A DNA stretch of 64,000 nucleotides, taken from NCBI RefSeq assembly GCF_024756275.1, contig NZ_JANUGQ010000001.1, positions 434,001-498,000 on the forward strand. The letters run 5' to 3'. Numbering within the stretch: position 1 is the stretch's first letter; every line of letters begins with the position of its first letter. The DNA is from Streptomyces pyxinae. Lineage in GTDB: Bacteria; Actinomycetota; Actinomycetes; Streptomycetales; Streptomycetaceae. Positions 42,305 to 51,211 of the stretch are shown piece after piece. The notes under the pieces were generated by a model that did not search any database, had not been told where the DNA came from, and worked only from the letters and a program-made list of their open reading frames with translations. The translations under genes were made by a program, and so were the position numbers.

Positions 42305-43348
42305 TCAGGCCAGCTTCGGATCGAGGGCGTCGCGCACGGCGTCGCCCAGCATGATGAAGGCGAGCACGGTGACGCTGAGCGCCCCGGCCGGCCAGAGCAG
42401 CATGTGCGGGGCGTTGCGGATCTGCGGGGCGGCGTTGGAGATGTCGATGCCCCAGGAGACGGTGGGCGGCCGCAGCCCGACCCCCAGGAAGGAGAGGGTG
42501 GCCTCCAGCGCGATATAGGTGCCGAGCGCGATGGTGGCGACCACGATGACCGGGGCCACCGCGTTGGGCGCCACGTGCCGCAGCAGGGTCCGGCCGGGGC
42601 CCGCGCCGAGCGCCCGGGCGGCCTGCACGTAGTCGTGCTCCTTGGCGGTGAGCACCGAGCCCCGGGCGATCCGCGCCACCTGGGGCCAGCCGAGCAGCAC
42701 GATGAAGCCGACCACCGGCCAGACGGTGTCGCTGGTCACCACGGAGAGGAAGACCAGCCCGCCGAGCACGACCGGGATGCCGAAGAAGACGTCCGCGATC
42801 CGCGAGAGCAGCGCGTCCCACCAGCCGCCGAAGAAGCCCGCCGCCCCGCCCAGCAGGCCGCCGAGCAGCGCGGCGCCCACGGTGGCGCAGATCCCGACGG
42901 TGAGGGAGGCGCGGGCCCCGTACACGGTCCGGGTGTAGACGTCGCAGCCCTGGGTGTCGTACCCGAACGGGTGACCTGGCGCCGAGCCCTCCTGGGAGCG
43001 TTCCAGGTCGCAGCGGAGCGGGTCGCCGCCCGCGATCAGCTGCGGCCAGAGGGAGATCAGCACCAGAAAGAGGATGAGCAGCGCGGAGAGCAGGAAGACC
43101 GGGTTCCGGCGGAGCTGGTGCCAGGCGTCGGTCCGCAGGCTGCGCGGCCGGCCGCCGGGCTCCCCGGGGGCCGGGCCCGCCGGTGCTCCCGTTCCCTCCG
43201 GGGCCGTGATGCCGGGTTCCCCGGGGACGGGGCTCGCCGGTCGCTCCGGGGCCGTCAGGCTCCGGGCCTCGCCGGCGGCCAGGTCCATGGCGCCGCCCGC
43301 GCCGGTGGGGGCGACGGCCTCGTTGGGGTTCTCGTACGGCTCAGGCAT
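42305..43348 (-). CDS. Oligopeptide ABC importer permease, OppC type (cluster 2)
   Basis: A 347-residue permease. The first about 75 residues are Pro/Gly/Ala-rich and cytoplasmic, then about six membrane helices follow. The first helix is VFLLSALLILFLVLISLW, and its outside loop has paired cysteines (PLRCDLERSQEG and DTQGCDVYTR). The EAA loop that docks the ATPases is YVQAARALGAGPGRTLLRHV (about 241-260). The C-terminus ends RDALDPKLA, as in the family. It starts inside the end of the OppB-type gene (8-nt overlap), so the two are co-translated. Confidence 0.92.
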   Translation of the reverse strand: MPEPYENPNEAVAPTGAGGAMDLAAGEARSLTAPERPASPVPGEPGITAPEGTGAPAGPAPGEPGGRPRSLRTDAWHQLRRNPVFLLSALLILFLVLISLWPQLIAGGDPLRCDLERSQEGSAPGHPFGYDTQGCDVYTRTVYGARASLTVGICATVGAALLGGLLGGAAGFFGGWWDALLSRIADVFFGIPVVLGGLVFLSVVTSDTVWPVVGFIVLLGWPQVARIARGSVLTAKEHDYVQAARALGAGPGRTLLRHVAPNAVAPVIVVATIALGTYIALEATLSFLGVGLRPPTVSWGIDISNAAPQIRNAPHMLLWPAGALSVTVLAFIMLGDAVRDALDPKLA

Positions 43349-44264
43349 GGCGGATCCTCGGGTCCAGGACCGCGTAGCCCAGGTCGACCAGCAGATTGGC
43401 CAGCAGGAAGACGATCACCAGCACGGTCACGAAGCCGACCACGGTGGGCGCGTTGTTGCGCAGAATGCCCTGGTAGAGCTGGTAGCCGACGCCGTGGATG
43501 TTGAAGATCCGCTCGGTGACGATCGCCCCGCCCATCAGCGCGCCCACATCGGCGCCGATGAAGGTGACCACCGGGATGAGTGAGTTCCGCAGGATGTGGT
43601 GGGTCACCACCCGCCGCCGGGGCAGTCCCTTGGCGACGGCGGTACGGACGTAATCGGCGCGGGCGTTCTCCGCGACCGCCGTCCGGGTGAGCCGGGTGAC
43701 GTACGCGAGCGAGACCAGTGCCAGCACCACCCCGGGCAGCAGCAGTTCGGCGAAGGTCGCGTCGAAGGAGACCGAGGGCCGCACCCAGCCCCATTTCACC
43801 CCGAGGAGGAACTGGAGGAGGTAGCCGGAGACGAAGGTCGGCACCGAGACGACGACCAGGGTGAGCACCAGCAGCCCGGTGTCCAGCGGGCGGCCCCGCC
43901 GCAGCCCGCTGATCACCCCGAAGGCGATCCCGGCGACCACCTCGACGGCCACCGCCACCAGGGTCAGCCGGAGGGTGACCGGGAAGGCGTCGGCCATCAG
44001 CTCCAGGACCGGGCGGCCGTTGAAGGCGGTGCCGAAGTCGCCCCGGAAGATCTGGGCCATGTAGTGCAGATACTGCCGCCAGAGCGGCTGGTCGAGGTGG
44101 AGGTCCTGCCGGATCCGGGCGGCGGTGGCGGGGTCGGGCGCCTTGTCCCCGAACAGGGCGGCCACCGGGTCCCCGAGGGCGTACACCAGCAGGAAGATCA
44201 GGAAGGTGCTGCCGATGAAGACCGGGATCATCTGGAGCAGCCGGCGGATCACATGACGTCCCAT
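43341..44264 (-). CDS. Oligopeptide ABC importer permease, OppB type (cluster 2)
   Basis: A 307-residue six-helix permease beginning MGRHVIRRLLQMIPVFIGST. OppB features are the external loop GDPVAALFGDKAPDPATAAR, the EAA motif YVRTAVAKGLPRRRVVTHHI (about 200-219) and the ending YAVLDPRIRHA. It forms the membrane channel with the OppC-type subunit. The binding-protein gene ends 158 bp upstream, and the gap is filled with CGGGTGCGG words. Expression may therefore be lower than that of the binding protein. Confidence 0.92.
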   Translation of the reverse strand: MGRHVIRRLLQMIPVFIGSTFLIFLLVYALGDPVAALFGDKAPDPATAARIRQDLHLDQPLWRQYLHYMAQIFRGDFGTAFNGRPVLELMADAFPVTLRLTLVAVAVEVVAGIAFGVISGLRRGRPLDTGLLVLTLVVVSVPTFVSGYLLQFLLGVKWGWVRPSVSFDATFAELLLPGVVLALVSLAYVTRLTRTAVAENARADYVRTAVAKGLPRRRVVTHHILRNSLIPVVTFIGADVGALMGGAIVTERIFNIHGVGYQLYQGILRNNAPTVVGFVTVLVIVFLLANLLVDLGYAVLDPRIRHA

Positions 44265-44422
44265 GGGCGGCCTCCCTCCGGGGGGTGCGGTGCGGCGGCG
44301 GGTTCGGGCGAGCGCGGTCAGGAGCGGACGGGCCCGGTCGGGACCCGGCGGGTGCGGTCAGAACCGGGCGGGTGCGGCCGGACCGGCTGGGTGCGGCCGG
44401 ATGCGGCCGGGCCCGGGCGGGG

Positions 44423-46069
44423 TCAGGCGACCGCGATCCGGTCGTAGACGGGGACGCTGAACTGGTTGAGGGTCACCCCCGACACCCGCTCCGACCAGCC
44501 GGCGGAGCCGTTCTGGTACCAGAGCGGGATGGCGGGCATCCGCTCCGCGAGCAGCCGTTCGGCCGCCTGGTAGTGGCGGACGGCCACCGCCGGGTCGGCC
44601 TCCCGGTTGGCCCGGTCCAGCAGCGCGTCGAACGCCTTGTCGCTGAACTTGCCGTAGTTGGAGGAGCCGCCGGTCGAGTAGAGCGGCTCCAGGAAGTTCT
44701 GGATCAGCGGATAGTCGGCCTGCCAGCCGGAGCGGAAGGGGCCGGTGAGCTTGTAGGTGGTGGTGCGGTTGCGGAAGTCCGCGAAGGTGCCGACCGGGTC
44801 GACCGTGCAGACCGGGCCCCGGCCGAGCGCGTTGTTGACACTGTTGCAGACGGCGTCCATCCAGGCGCGGTGGGAGCCGGTGTCCACATTGGAGGTGAGC
44901 GTCACCCGGCCCCCGGGCAGCCCGCCGCCCTCCGCGATCAGCCGCTTGGCCCGGGCGGGGTCGTAGACACAGGCGTCGCCGCAGAGGTCCGTCCAACCGC
45001 CGGGGGCGCCGAGCGCCTGCGAGGTCCAGTCGGAGGCGGGGGTGCGGGTGCGCATGAAGATCTTCTCGGTGATCCGCTTCCGATCGATCGCCATCGACAG
45101 CCCCCGCCGGACCTTCTCCATCCCCGGCCGGGTCCAGGCCCGCTGATAGAAGGGGAAGACCAGGGTCTGGGTGATCAGGGCCGGCTGGTTGACATACCGG
45201 TCGCCGAGGTCCTTCTCCACGTGCTTGAGCTGCTGCGCCGGGACGTCGTCCACCAGGTCGAGGTTGCCGGCCAGCAGATCGGTGTAGGCGGTGTTGTTGT
45301 CGGTGTAGACGATCAGGTCGATCCCGCCGTTGCGGGCCTTGTCGGGCCCCCGGTAGCCGTCCCAGCGGCGCAGCTTCATCCCGCCGCCCTTGGTGTACGA
45401 CCGCACGGCGTACGGCCCGTTGCCGACCGGCTTGTCCAGCCAGGCGTCATGGTCCTCGAAGAACGCCCGGGGCAGCGGCATGAACGCCTGGTAGCCCAGC
45501 GTCTGCGGCCAGATCGCGAAGGGTTCCTTCAGGGTGACGGCGAAGGTACGCGCGTCCCTGACCCGCAGTCCGCTCAGCGACCTGGCGCGGGCGGCGCCGG
45601 ATTCGGGGTGGACCTCCTCGTAGCCGGCGATGTCGCTGAAGAAGGCGGAGTTGTTCTGCTTGTTGTCCACATGGGCGGCGTAGTTCCAGGCGTCGGTGAA
45701 GGAACGCGCGGTGACCGGCTCGCCGTTGCTGAACCGCCAGCCCGCCTTGAGGGTGATGGTGAAGGTGCGCGAGTCGGTGGTGTCGATCCGCTCGGCCACC
45801 ATGTCCTGCGCGGCGCCGGTCCGGGGGTCGTACCGCTTGAGCCCCCGGAAGACCATGTCGAGGACCTTGCCGCCCTGGACCTCGTTGGTGTTGGCCGGCT
45901 CCAGCGGATTCTGCGGGTCGCCCCAGGAGGAGCTGACGATCGCGTCGGGCCCGCGCCCCCGGTCGTTCCCGCCCCCGCCGCAGGCCGCCGCGCCGGTGAG
46001 GAGCGCCAGCACCGGGAGGGCCGCCACCACCGCGCGCACGGCCCGGGGGCCCGGTCTCGCTCGGCGCAT
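44423..46069 (-). CDS. Oligopeptide-binding lipoprotein, family 5 (cluster 2)
   Basis: The ATG at 46069 follows GGGAGG closely. The 548-residue protein has a lipoprotein signal (VVAALPVLALLTGAAAC, cysteine about 28), then a Gly-rich tether. The family 5 solute-binding fold shows IVSSSWGDPQNPLEPANTNE, LKAGWRFSNGEPVTARSFTD, AWLDKPVGNGPYAVRSY and RGLSMAIDRKRITEKIF. Extracellular cysteine pairs (DLCGDACVYD, and VCNSVNN with PVCTVD) may form disulphides. It captures peptides outside the membrane for the cluster 2 permease. It differs widely from the cluster 1 binding protein, suggesting another ligand. Confidence 0.9.
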   Translation of the reverse strand: MRRARPGPRAVRAVVAALPVLALLTGAAACGGGGNDRGRGPDAIVSSSWGDPQNPLEPANTNEVQGGKVLDMVFRGLKRYDPRTGAAQDMVAERIDTTDSRTFTITLKAGWRFSNGEPVTARSFTDAWNYAAHVDNKQNNSAFFSDIAGYEEVHPESGAARARSLSGLRVRDARTFAVTLKEPFAIWPQTLGYQAFMPLPRAFFEDHDAWLDKPVGNGPYAVRSYTKGGGMKLRRWDGYRGPDKARNGGIDLIVYTDNNTAYTDLLAGNLDLVDDVPAQQLKHVEKDLGDRYVNQPALITQTLVFPFYQRAWTRPGMEKVRRGLSMAIDRKRITEKIFMRTRTPASDWTSQALGAPGGWTDLCGDACVYDPARAKRLIAEGGGLPGGRVTLTSNVDTGSHRAWMDAVCNSVNNALGRGPVCTVDPVGTFADFRNRTTTYKLTGPFRSGWQADYPLIQNFLEPLYSTGGSSNYGKFSDKAFDALLDRANREADPAVAVRHYQAAERLLAERMPAIPLWYQNGSAGWSERVSGVTLNQFSVPVYDRIAVA

Positions 46070-46158
46070 GGTGCCTCCCGCTGCTGGTGGCCTGGCCCCC
46101 CATATCACCCCGTACCGCCCCGAACCGCACCCCTGGTTCGGCCGTCGGTGTGGTGGGG

Positions 46159-46556
46159 GGTACGCCTCCGGGCCCGGCGGGCGGTACGGCATCTGCCTGG
46201 CGGTAGGGCTCCGGGGACCGGCCGGTGCGGAGCCGTCCCCCGGCTTGGCGCGGCTCCGGGCCGCGATCCGGCGTGGCACGGCTCCGGAGGCCGGGACGGT
46301 ACGCCTCCGGGCCCGGCGGGCGGCCGGCCACCGGGGCGGTGCGGTGGCCGGCGACCCGTACCGGCACATGGGCGGCCCACCCGCGGAGTCGTACAGCGGC
46401 GACACCGTCCCGGTGCCGTACGGCCGGCGGACGGCCCTCGCCCCCACCGGGCACGGCCCGTCCGGCGGCCACCGGCTCGTCCACCGGGCACGGCCCGTCC
46501 GGCGGTCACCGGCTCGTTCCCCCGGGCACGCCGGTCCGGCGGCCACCGGGCACGGG
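46159..46556. repeat. Direct repeats in the gap between the two Opp operons
   Basis: The gap 46070-46656 has no gene. A 26-bp sequence at 46159-46184 recurs exactly at 46298-46323. Further right, a 37-bp unit starting CACCGGGCACGGCCCGTCCG is repeated at 46445 and 46482, with a third diverged copy from about 46519. The gap should also contain the cluster 2 promoter. The repeats make it hard to place. Confidence 0.8.
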
Positions 46557-46656
46557 CGGCTCACCGCCACCGGGCGCGGGCCGGACATGGCGGGGCGCCC
46601 CCGGCCGGGATGGCCGGGGGCGCCCCCGTACGCCTGGAACGAACCGCCGGAGGGTG

Positions 46657-47808
46657 TCAGGCGGCGTGCACCACGTCCTTCTCCTCGGCGAAGTGGCAGG
46701 CCGACTCGTGCTCGGCCGGGCTGCCCGAGCCCTTGAAGCGCGCCGGGACCGCCAGCAGCGGCACATCGGTGGCGCACTTCTCCTCCGCCTTCCAGCACCG
46801 GGTGCGGAAGCGGCAGCCGGACGGCGGGTTGGCCGGAGAGGGGACATCGCCCGTGAGGATGATCCGCTCGCGGCCCTCCCGGGCCGCCGGGTCGGGCACT
46901 GGGACCGCCGACAGCAGCGCCTGGGTGTAGGGGTGCGTCGGGTGGTCGTAGATCTGCGCGTCGGTGCCGATCTCGGCCATCTTGCCGAGGTACATCACAC
47001 CGACCCGGTCCGAGATGTGCCGGACGATCGACAGGTCGTGGGCGATGAAGACATAGCTCAGGTTGAACTCGTCCTGGAGCTTCTCCATCAGGTTGATGAC
47101 CTGCGCCTGCACCGACACGTCGAGCGCGGAGACCGGCTCGTCGCAGATGATGATCTCCGGGTTGAGCGCCAGACCACGCGCGATGCCGATGCGCTGGCGC
47201 TGGCCGCCGGAGAACTGGTGCGGATAGCGGTTGATGTACTCGGGGTTGAGCCCGACCACGTCCAGCAGCTCCTGCACCTTGCGGCGCCGGTCGCCCTTCG
47301 GGGCCACCTCGGGGTGGATGTCGAAGGGCTCCCCGATGATGTCGCCCACCGTCATACGGGGGTTGAGCGAGGTGTACGGGTCCTGGAACACCATCTGGAT
47401 GTTCCGGCGCACCGCCTTCAGCGCCCGCCCGGAGAGCCGGGTGATGTCCTGGCCCTTGTAGAACACCTCGCCTGCGGTGGCCCGTTCGAGGTTCATCAGC
47501 AGCTTGGCCACGGTGGACTTGCCGCAGCCGGACTCGCCCACGATGCCCAGGGTCTCGCCCTGGTACAGGTCGAAGGAGACGCCGTCCACGGCCTTCACCG
47601 CGCCGACCTGCTTCTTGAACAGGATGCCCTGGGTCAGCGGGAAGTGCTTGACCAGGTCGCGCACCTGGAGGATCGGCTCACCGCGCTCGACGGGGGCCTC
47701 GATGGCGGCTACGGCCTCCGCCTCGGTGGCCGCGTCGACGGTCTCGACCTCGGTGACGTTGGGAGTCGCGTCCACGGCGTCCGCGCCGGTCTTCCTCAGC
47801 TCAGCCAT
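46657..47808 (-). CDS. bldKE: Oligopeptide ABC importer ATPase, OppF type (cluster 1, BldKE-like)
   Basis: A 383-residue ATPase with an acidic 45-residue N-terminal tail. Walker A is GESGCGKST (about 91-99), the signature [20 protein letters not shown], Walker [15 protein letters not shown] and the switch FIAHDLSIVRHIS. C-terminal cysteines lie in [20 protein letters not shown]. It is strikingly close to the cluster 2 OppF-type protein over the ATPase core. The Bld name rests on position: in S. coelicolor the bldK operon and a second Opp operon adjoin each other near typA. BldK imports an extracellular peptide signal for aerial growth. The symbol is therefore provisional. Confidence 0.85.
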   Translation of the reverse strand: MAELRKTGADAVDATPNVTEVETVDAATEAEAVAAIEAPVERGEPILQVRDLVKHFPLTQGILFKKQVGAVKAVDGVSFDLYQGETLGIVGESGCGKSTVAKLLMNLERATAGEVFYKGQDITRLSGRALKAVRRNIQMVFQDPYTSLNPRMTVGDIIGEPFDIHPEVAPKGDRRRKVQELLDVVGLNPEYINRYPHQFSGGQRQRIGIARGLALNPEIIICDEPVSALDVSVQAQVINLMEKLQDEFNLSYVFIAHDLSIVRHISDRVGVMYLGKMAEIGTDAQIYDHPTHPYTQALLSAVPVPDPAAREGRERIILTGDVPSPANPPSGCRFRTRCWKAEEKCATDVPLLAVPARFKGSGSPAEHESACHFAEEKDVVHAA

Positions 47809-48856
47809 GGATGGTCTCCTTCCAGAAGTGGCAGGCGCTGCGCCGTCCGGGCAGCTCGCCGCCGTCCCGCTCGGTGACCGGCACCAGGGCCGGGATCTCC
47901 GTGCGGCAGATGTCCTCCGCCTTCGGGCAGCGCGGGTTGAAGGCGCAACCGGTCGGCACGTTCAGCAGGTTGGGCGGCAGGCCCTTGATCGCGTAGAGCT
48001 CCTGGCCCTTCTGGTCCAGCCGGGGGATGGAGTCCAGCAGGCCCCGGGTGTAGGGGTGCGCGGGCCGCTTGTACAGCTCGTGCACCGGCGCCTGCTCCAC
48101 GATCCGGCCGGCGTACATGACCGCGATCTTGTCCGCGACGTCGGCCACCACGCCGAGGTCGTGGGTGATGAGGATCAGGCCCATGTTGTACTCGCGCTGG
48201 AGCTCCGCGAGCAGGTCCATCACCTGCGCCTGCACGGTCACGTCGAGCGCGGTGGTCGGCTCGTCCGCGATGATCAGGTCGGGCTCCAGGGCGAGCGCCA
48301 TGGCGATCATGATGCGCTGGCGCATACCGCCGGAGAACTGGTGGGGGTAGTCGTCGACCCGCGCCGAGGCGGCGGGGATCTTGACCTTGTCCATCAGCTC
48401 GACGGCCTTGGCCCGGGCCGCCTTCTTGGAGAGGCCCTGGTGCACCCGGAACATCTCGCCGAGCTGGTAGCCCACGGTCAGCACCGGGTTCAGCGAGGAG
48501 AGCGCGTCCTGGAAGATCATGGCGATCCGCCGGCCGCGGATCTTCCGCCGCTCCTCATTGGACATCTTCAGCATGTCCTGGCCGCGGAAGAAGATCTCGC
48601 CGCGCGGGATCCGGCCGGGCGGCATGTCCAGGATGCCCATGATCGCCTGGGCGGTGACGGACTTGCCGGAGCCGGACTCGCCCAGCACCGCCAGCGTCTC
48701 GCCGGCGCTCACGCTGTAGTTGACTCCGTTGACCGCCTTGGCCACCCCGTCGCGGGTGTGGAACTCCACGTGCAGGTCACGGACTTCGAGGAGCGGGCCC
48801 TCATGGTCGCCGCCCCGGGACACGGGGACGGTCGCGGTCTTGTCGATGGTGGTCAC
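47801..48856 (-). CDS. bldKD: Oligopeptide ABC importer ATPase, OppD type (cluster 1, BldKD-like)
   Basis: The GTG at 48856 (VTTIDKTATVPV) follows GAGGAGGG. The 351-residue protein has Walker [11 protein letters not shown] (about 60), signature [20 protein letters not shown], Walker [15 protein letters not shown] and the OppD C-terminal cysteines (CAFNPRCPKAEDIC, SACHFWKE). Codon use favours AAG and C-ending codons more strongly than the cluster 2 copy, which hints at higher expression. It overlaps the OppF gene by 8 nt. Assignment as BldKD is by operon position. Confidence 0.87.
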   Translation of the reverse strand: MTTIDKTATVPVSRGGDHEGPLLEVRDLHVEFHTRDGVAKAVNGVNYSVSAGETLAVLGESGSGKSVTAQAIMGILDMPPGRIPRGEIFFRGQDMLKMSNEERRKIRGRRIAMIFQDALSSLNPVLTVGYQLGEMFRVHQGLSKKAARAKAVELMDKVKIPAASARVDDYPHQFSGGMRQRIMIAMALALEPDLIIADEPTTALDVTVQAQVMDLLAELQREYNMGLILITHDLGVVADVADKIAVMYAGRIVEQAPVHELYKRPAHPYTRGLLDSIPRLDQKGQELYAIKGLPPNLLNVPTGCAFNPRCPKAEDICRTEIPALVPVTERDGGELPGRRSACHFWKETIHG

Positions 48857-48867
48857 GTACGCCCTCC

Positions 48868-49818
48868 TCAGCGCAGCTTCGGGTCGAGGGCGTTGCGCAC
48901 CGCTTCGCCGAGCATGATGAACGCCAGCACGGTGAGGCTGAGCATGATCGACGGGTACAGCAGGATGTGCTGGGCCGTACGGATCTGCGTCACGCCGCCG
49001 GAGATGTCGACACCCCACGAGATGGTCGGGGCGGAGAGGCCCAGACCGAGATACGACAGGGTGGCCTCGGCCGAGATGTAGCCGCCGAGCGCGATGGTCG
49101 CGACGACGATCACCGGGGCCATGGCGTTCGGCAGGATGTGCCGGAACAGGATGCGGGTGGTGCCCGCGCCCAGCGCCTTGGCGGCGTGGACGTAGTCGGC
49201 CTGCTTGATGGTGATCACCGCACCGCGCATGACGCGGGTCAGCTGGGTCCAGCCGAGGAAGGCCAGGGCGAAGACGACCACCCAGACGCTGCGGTCGGTG
49301 AACGCGTTGAGCACCACCATGCCGCCGAGCAGGAACGGCACACCGAAGAAGATGTCGGTGATCCGGGAGACGATCGCGTCGGTCAGGCCGCCGAAGTAGC
49401 CGGCGATCATGCCGAGCAGCCCGCCGATCACGGTCACGATCAGGGTCACGCAGACACCGACGATGATCGAGGCACGGGTGCCGTGGATCAGCCGGGAGTA
49501 CACGCTGCGGCCCTGGCCGTCGTAGCCGAGCCAGCCCTCCGAACCGACGTTGCCCAGCTCCGGCTTGCCCAGGAAGTGGTGCTGGAGGTCGCCCACGGTC
49601 GGCGAGGCGCTGGTGAACAGGCCCGGGAAGAGCGAGATCAGCAGCAGGAAGAAGATCATCACCGACGAGACCAGGAAGTACGGGTTGCGCCGCAGGTCGC
49701 GCCAGGCGTCGCCCCAGAGGCTGCGGGCCTCGTCCTTGGCCGGCTTGACCGGCTCGGCGGCGGACGGCGGGGCGATGGCGTCCTCGATGGCCGCCGCGGT
49801 CTTGGTGGCGTCAGGCAT
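48868..49818 (-). CDS. bldKC: Oligopeptide ABC importer permease, OppC type (cluster 1, BldKC-like)
   Basis: A 316-residue permease: a 40-residue cytoplasmic N-terminus with an Ala-rich helix (TKTAAAIEDAIAPPSAAEPV), then about six helices. Helix one is FLVSSVMIFFLLLISLFPGL. The EAA docking loop is YVHAAKALGAGTTRILFRHI (about 213-232) and the end reads RNALDPKLR. Unlike the cluster 2 copy, its external loop (HHFLGKPELGNVGSEGWLGY) has no cysteine pair. It overlaps the OppB-type gene by 8 nt and precedes the OppD-type gene by 11 nt. Confidence 0.88.
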   Translation of the reverse strand: MPDATKTAAAIEDAIAPPSAAEPVKPAKDEARSLWGDAWRDLRRNPYFLVSSVMIFFLLLISLFPGLFTSASPTVGDLQHHFLGKPELGNVGSEGWLGYDGQGRSVYSRLIHGTRASIIVGVCVTLIVTVIGGLLGMIAGYFGGLTDAIVSRITDIFFGVPFLLGGMVVLNAFTDRSVWVVVFALAFLGWTQLTRVMRGAVITIKQADYVHAAKALGAGTTRILFRHILPNAMAPVIVVATIALGGYISAEATLSYLGLGLSAPTISWGVDISGGVTQIRTAQHILLYPSIMLSLTVLAFIMLGEAVRNALDPKLR

Positions 49819-50743
49819 AACGGATCCTCGGGTCCAGGACCGCGTACAGCAGGTCGATGAGCAGGCTGGTGAGGAGGTAGACGAGCACCAGGATGGTGAC
49901 CAGGCCGACCAGGGTGGCGCCCTCGCGACGGACGATCGACTCGTAGATGGTGCCGCCGATGCCCTTGACGTTGAAGACCGACTCGGTGACGACCGCGCCG
50001 CCCATCAGGGCACCGATGTCGGTACCGAGGAAGGTGACGACGGGGATCAGGGAGTTGCGCATCAGGTGCACACCGATGATCCGGCGCTTCGGCAGCCCCT
50101 TGGCGACGGCGGTGCGCATGTAGTCGGCGCGCAGGTTCTCCGCCATGGTCGTCCGGCTGAGCCGGGCGACATAGGCGAGCGAGAGTCCGCCGAGCACGAT
50201 GGCGGGCGCGATCAGTTCGCCCCACTCCTGGTCATTGCTGACGTTCGGTTCGATCCAGCCCAGCTGGAAGGCGAAGACCGACTTCACGATGAAGCCGAGG
50301 ACGAAGACCGGCACCGAGATGATCAGCAGTGTGAAGATCAGGATGGCGTTGTCCGCCAGCCGGCCGGCCCGCAGACCGGCGACGATGCCGAGACCCAGGC
50401 CGAAGACCAGCTCGATGGCGAACGCCAGGACGGTGAGCTGCAGGGTGACCGGGAAGGCCGCGGCCAGCACGTCCGTGACGGGGCGTCCGTTACGGATCTG
50501 GTTGCCGAAGTCGAAGTGCAGCAGCATCCGGGTCATGTAGTCCCAGTACTGAACCAGGACCGGCTTGTCCAGGCCGTGGTCGTGTCTGATCTTCGCCAGC
50601 GTGGCCGGGTCCGGGGTCTTGTCACCGAACAGGCCGGCCACCGGGTCGCCGGGCAGGGTGTAGACCATGAGGAAGATCAGCAAAGTGGTCCCGAGGAAAA
50701 CCGGGATCATCTGGAGCAGTCGTCGTGCGACATAGCGCCCCAT
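49811..50743 (-). CDS. bldKA: Oligopeptide ABC importer permease, OppB type (cluster 1, BldKA-like)
   Basis: The ATG at 50743 follows GGAGG with 5-nt spacing. The 310-residue six-helix permease starts MGRYVARRLLQMIPVFLGTT. It has the loop GDPVAGLFGDKTPDPATLAK, the EAA motif YMRTAVAKGLPKRRIIGVHL and the ending YAVLDPRIRYA. It is collinear with the cluster 2 OppB protein, showing the two operons arose by duplication. The 468-bp gap between it and the binding-protein gene holds a strong hairpin and 16-bp repeats. This permease is therefore probably expressed less than the binding protein. The symbol is provisional. Confidence 0.87.
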   Translation of the reverse strand: MGRYVARRLLQMIPVFLGTTLLIFLMVYTLPGDPVAGLFGDKTPDPATLAKIRHDHGLDKPVLVQYWDYMTRMLLHFDFGNQIRNGRPVTDVLAAAFPVTLQLTVLAFAIELVFGLGLGIVAGLRAGRLADNAILIFTLLIISVPVFVLGFIVKSVFAFQLGWIEPNVSNDQEWGELIAPAIVLGGLSLAYVARLSRTTMAENLRADYMRTAVAKGLPKRRIIGVHLMRNSLIPVVTFLGTDIGALMGGAVVTESVFNVKGIGGTIYESIVRREGATLVGLVTILVLVYLLTSLLIDLLYAVLDPRIRYA

Positions 50744-50947
50744 CGTGCCTCCATAGAGATGTGGCAGCCGCAGCCGAACGGCCCTTCCCCGGCGCCACCC
50801 CTTCCCCTGTCTCCCGGAACCGGTTGCCTCCGCCGACCGGGCGGGAGCCACGAACTCGCCACCGGTGGCACGGTTTTCGCGAACCGGGCACCGCAGAGGG
50901 CGAGTCCACCGAGTCCGTCCACCGGATCGGCGGACCACCGGTCGGCT

Positions 50948-51062
50948 GACCGGCTGACCATCGGACCGGCTGACCATCGGACCGGCAGTCCGACGGATCA
51001 CCGGATCGGCGGTCTGACGGATCGCCGGGGCGATGGATCGGCGGATCGATGGATCGGCGGGG
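50948..51062. repeat. 16-bp tandem repeats between binding-protein and permease genes (cluster 1)
   Basis: GACCGGCTGACCATCG is repeated exactly at 50948 and 50964, with a partial third copy. CGATGGATCGGCGG is repeated at 51031 and 51047, again with a 16-bp period. Related GGATCGGCGG and GACGGATC words fill the space between. The array lies between the hairpin at 51151 and the permease ribosome site, that is, inside the likely operon mRNA. Confidence 0.8.
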
Positions 51063-51084
51063 CACCGGAGACAGCGCTCCGGTG
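51063..51084 (-). other. Second hairpin in the cluster 1 intercistronic region
   Basis: CACCGGAG (51063-51070) and CTCCGGTG (51077-51084) form a perfect 8-bp stem with a 6-nt loop. It stands between the larger hairpin at 51151-51190 and the 16-bp repeats. It could help stabilise the 3' end of the upstream message. Confidence 0.55.
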
Positions 51085-51150
51085 GCTCCGTGGCTCGGGG
51101 AGAAGAAGGGACGGGTGTGCCGTGAAAGGGCCCCCCGGCCGCTGCGTATG

Positions 51151-51190
51151 ACCGGGTGCGGGCGTGACTCCCGTCAGGCCCGTACCCGGT
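51151..51190 (-). terminator. Strong hairpin just after the binding-protein gene (attenuator)
   Basis: Positions 51151-51163 pair with 51178-51190 over 13 bp with one GU-type wobble. Inside the loop TGAC-TCCC-GTCA adds four more pairs. It begins 21 nt beyond the stop of the lipoprotein gene and has no U-run. The permease genes lie about 400 nt further on in the same direction with no clear promoter of their own. Partial termination or mRNA-end protection here would raise binding protein over permease. Confidence 0.75.
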
Positions 51191-51211
51191 GTGCGGACTA
51201 CGCTGCGGTGA

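Noticed and set aside
43596..46930. Long + strand frames opposite the Opp genes
   Set aside because: They are antisense to conserved ABC transporter genes; the His/Asp/Gly/Arg-rich composition is typical of shadows.
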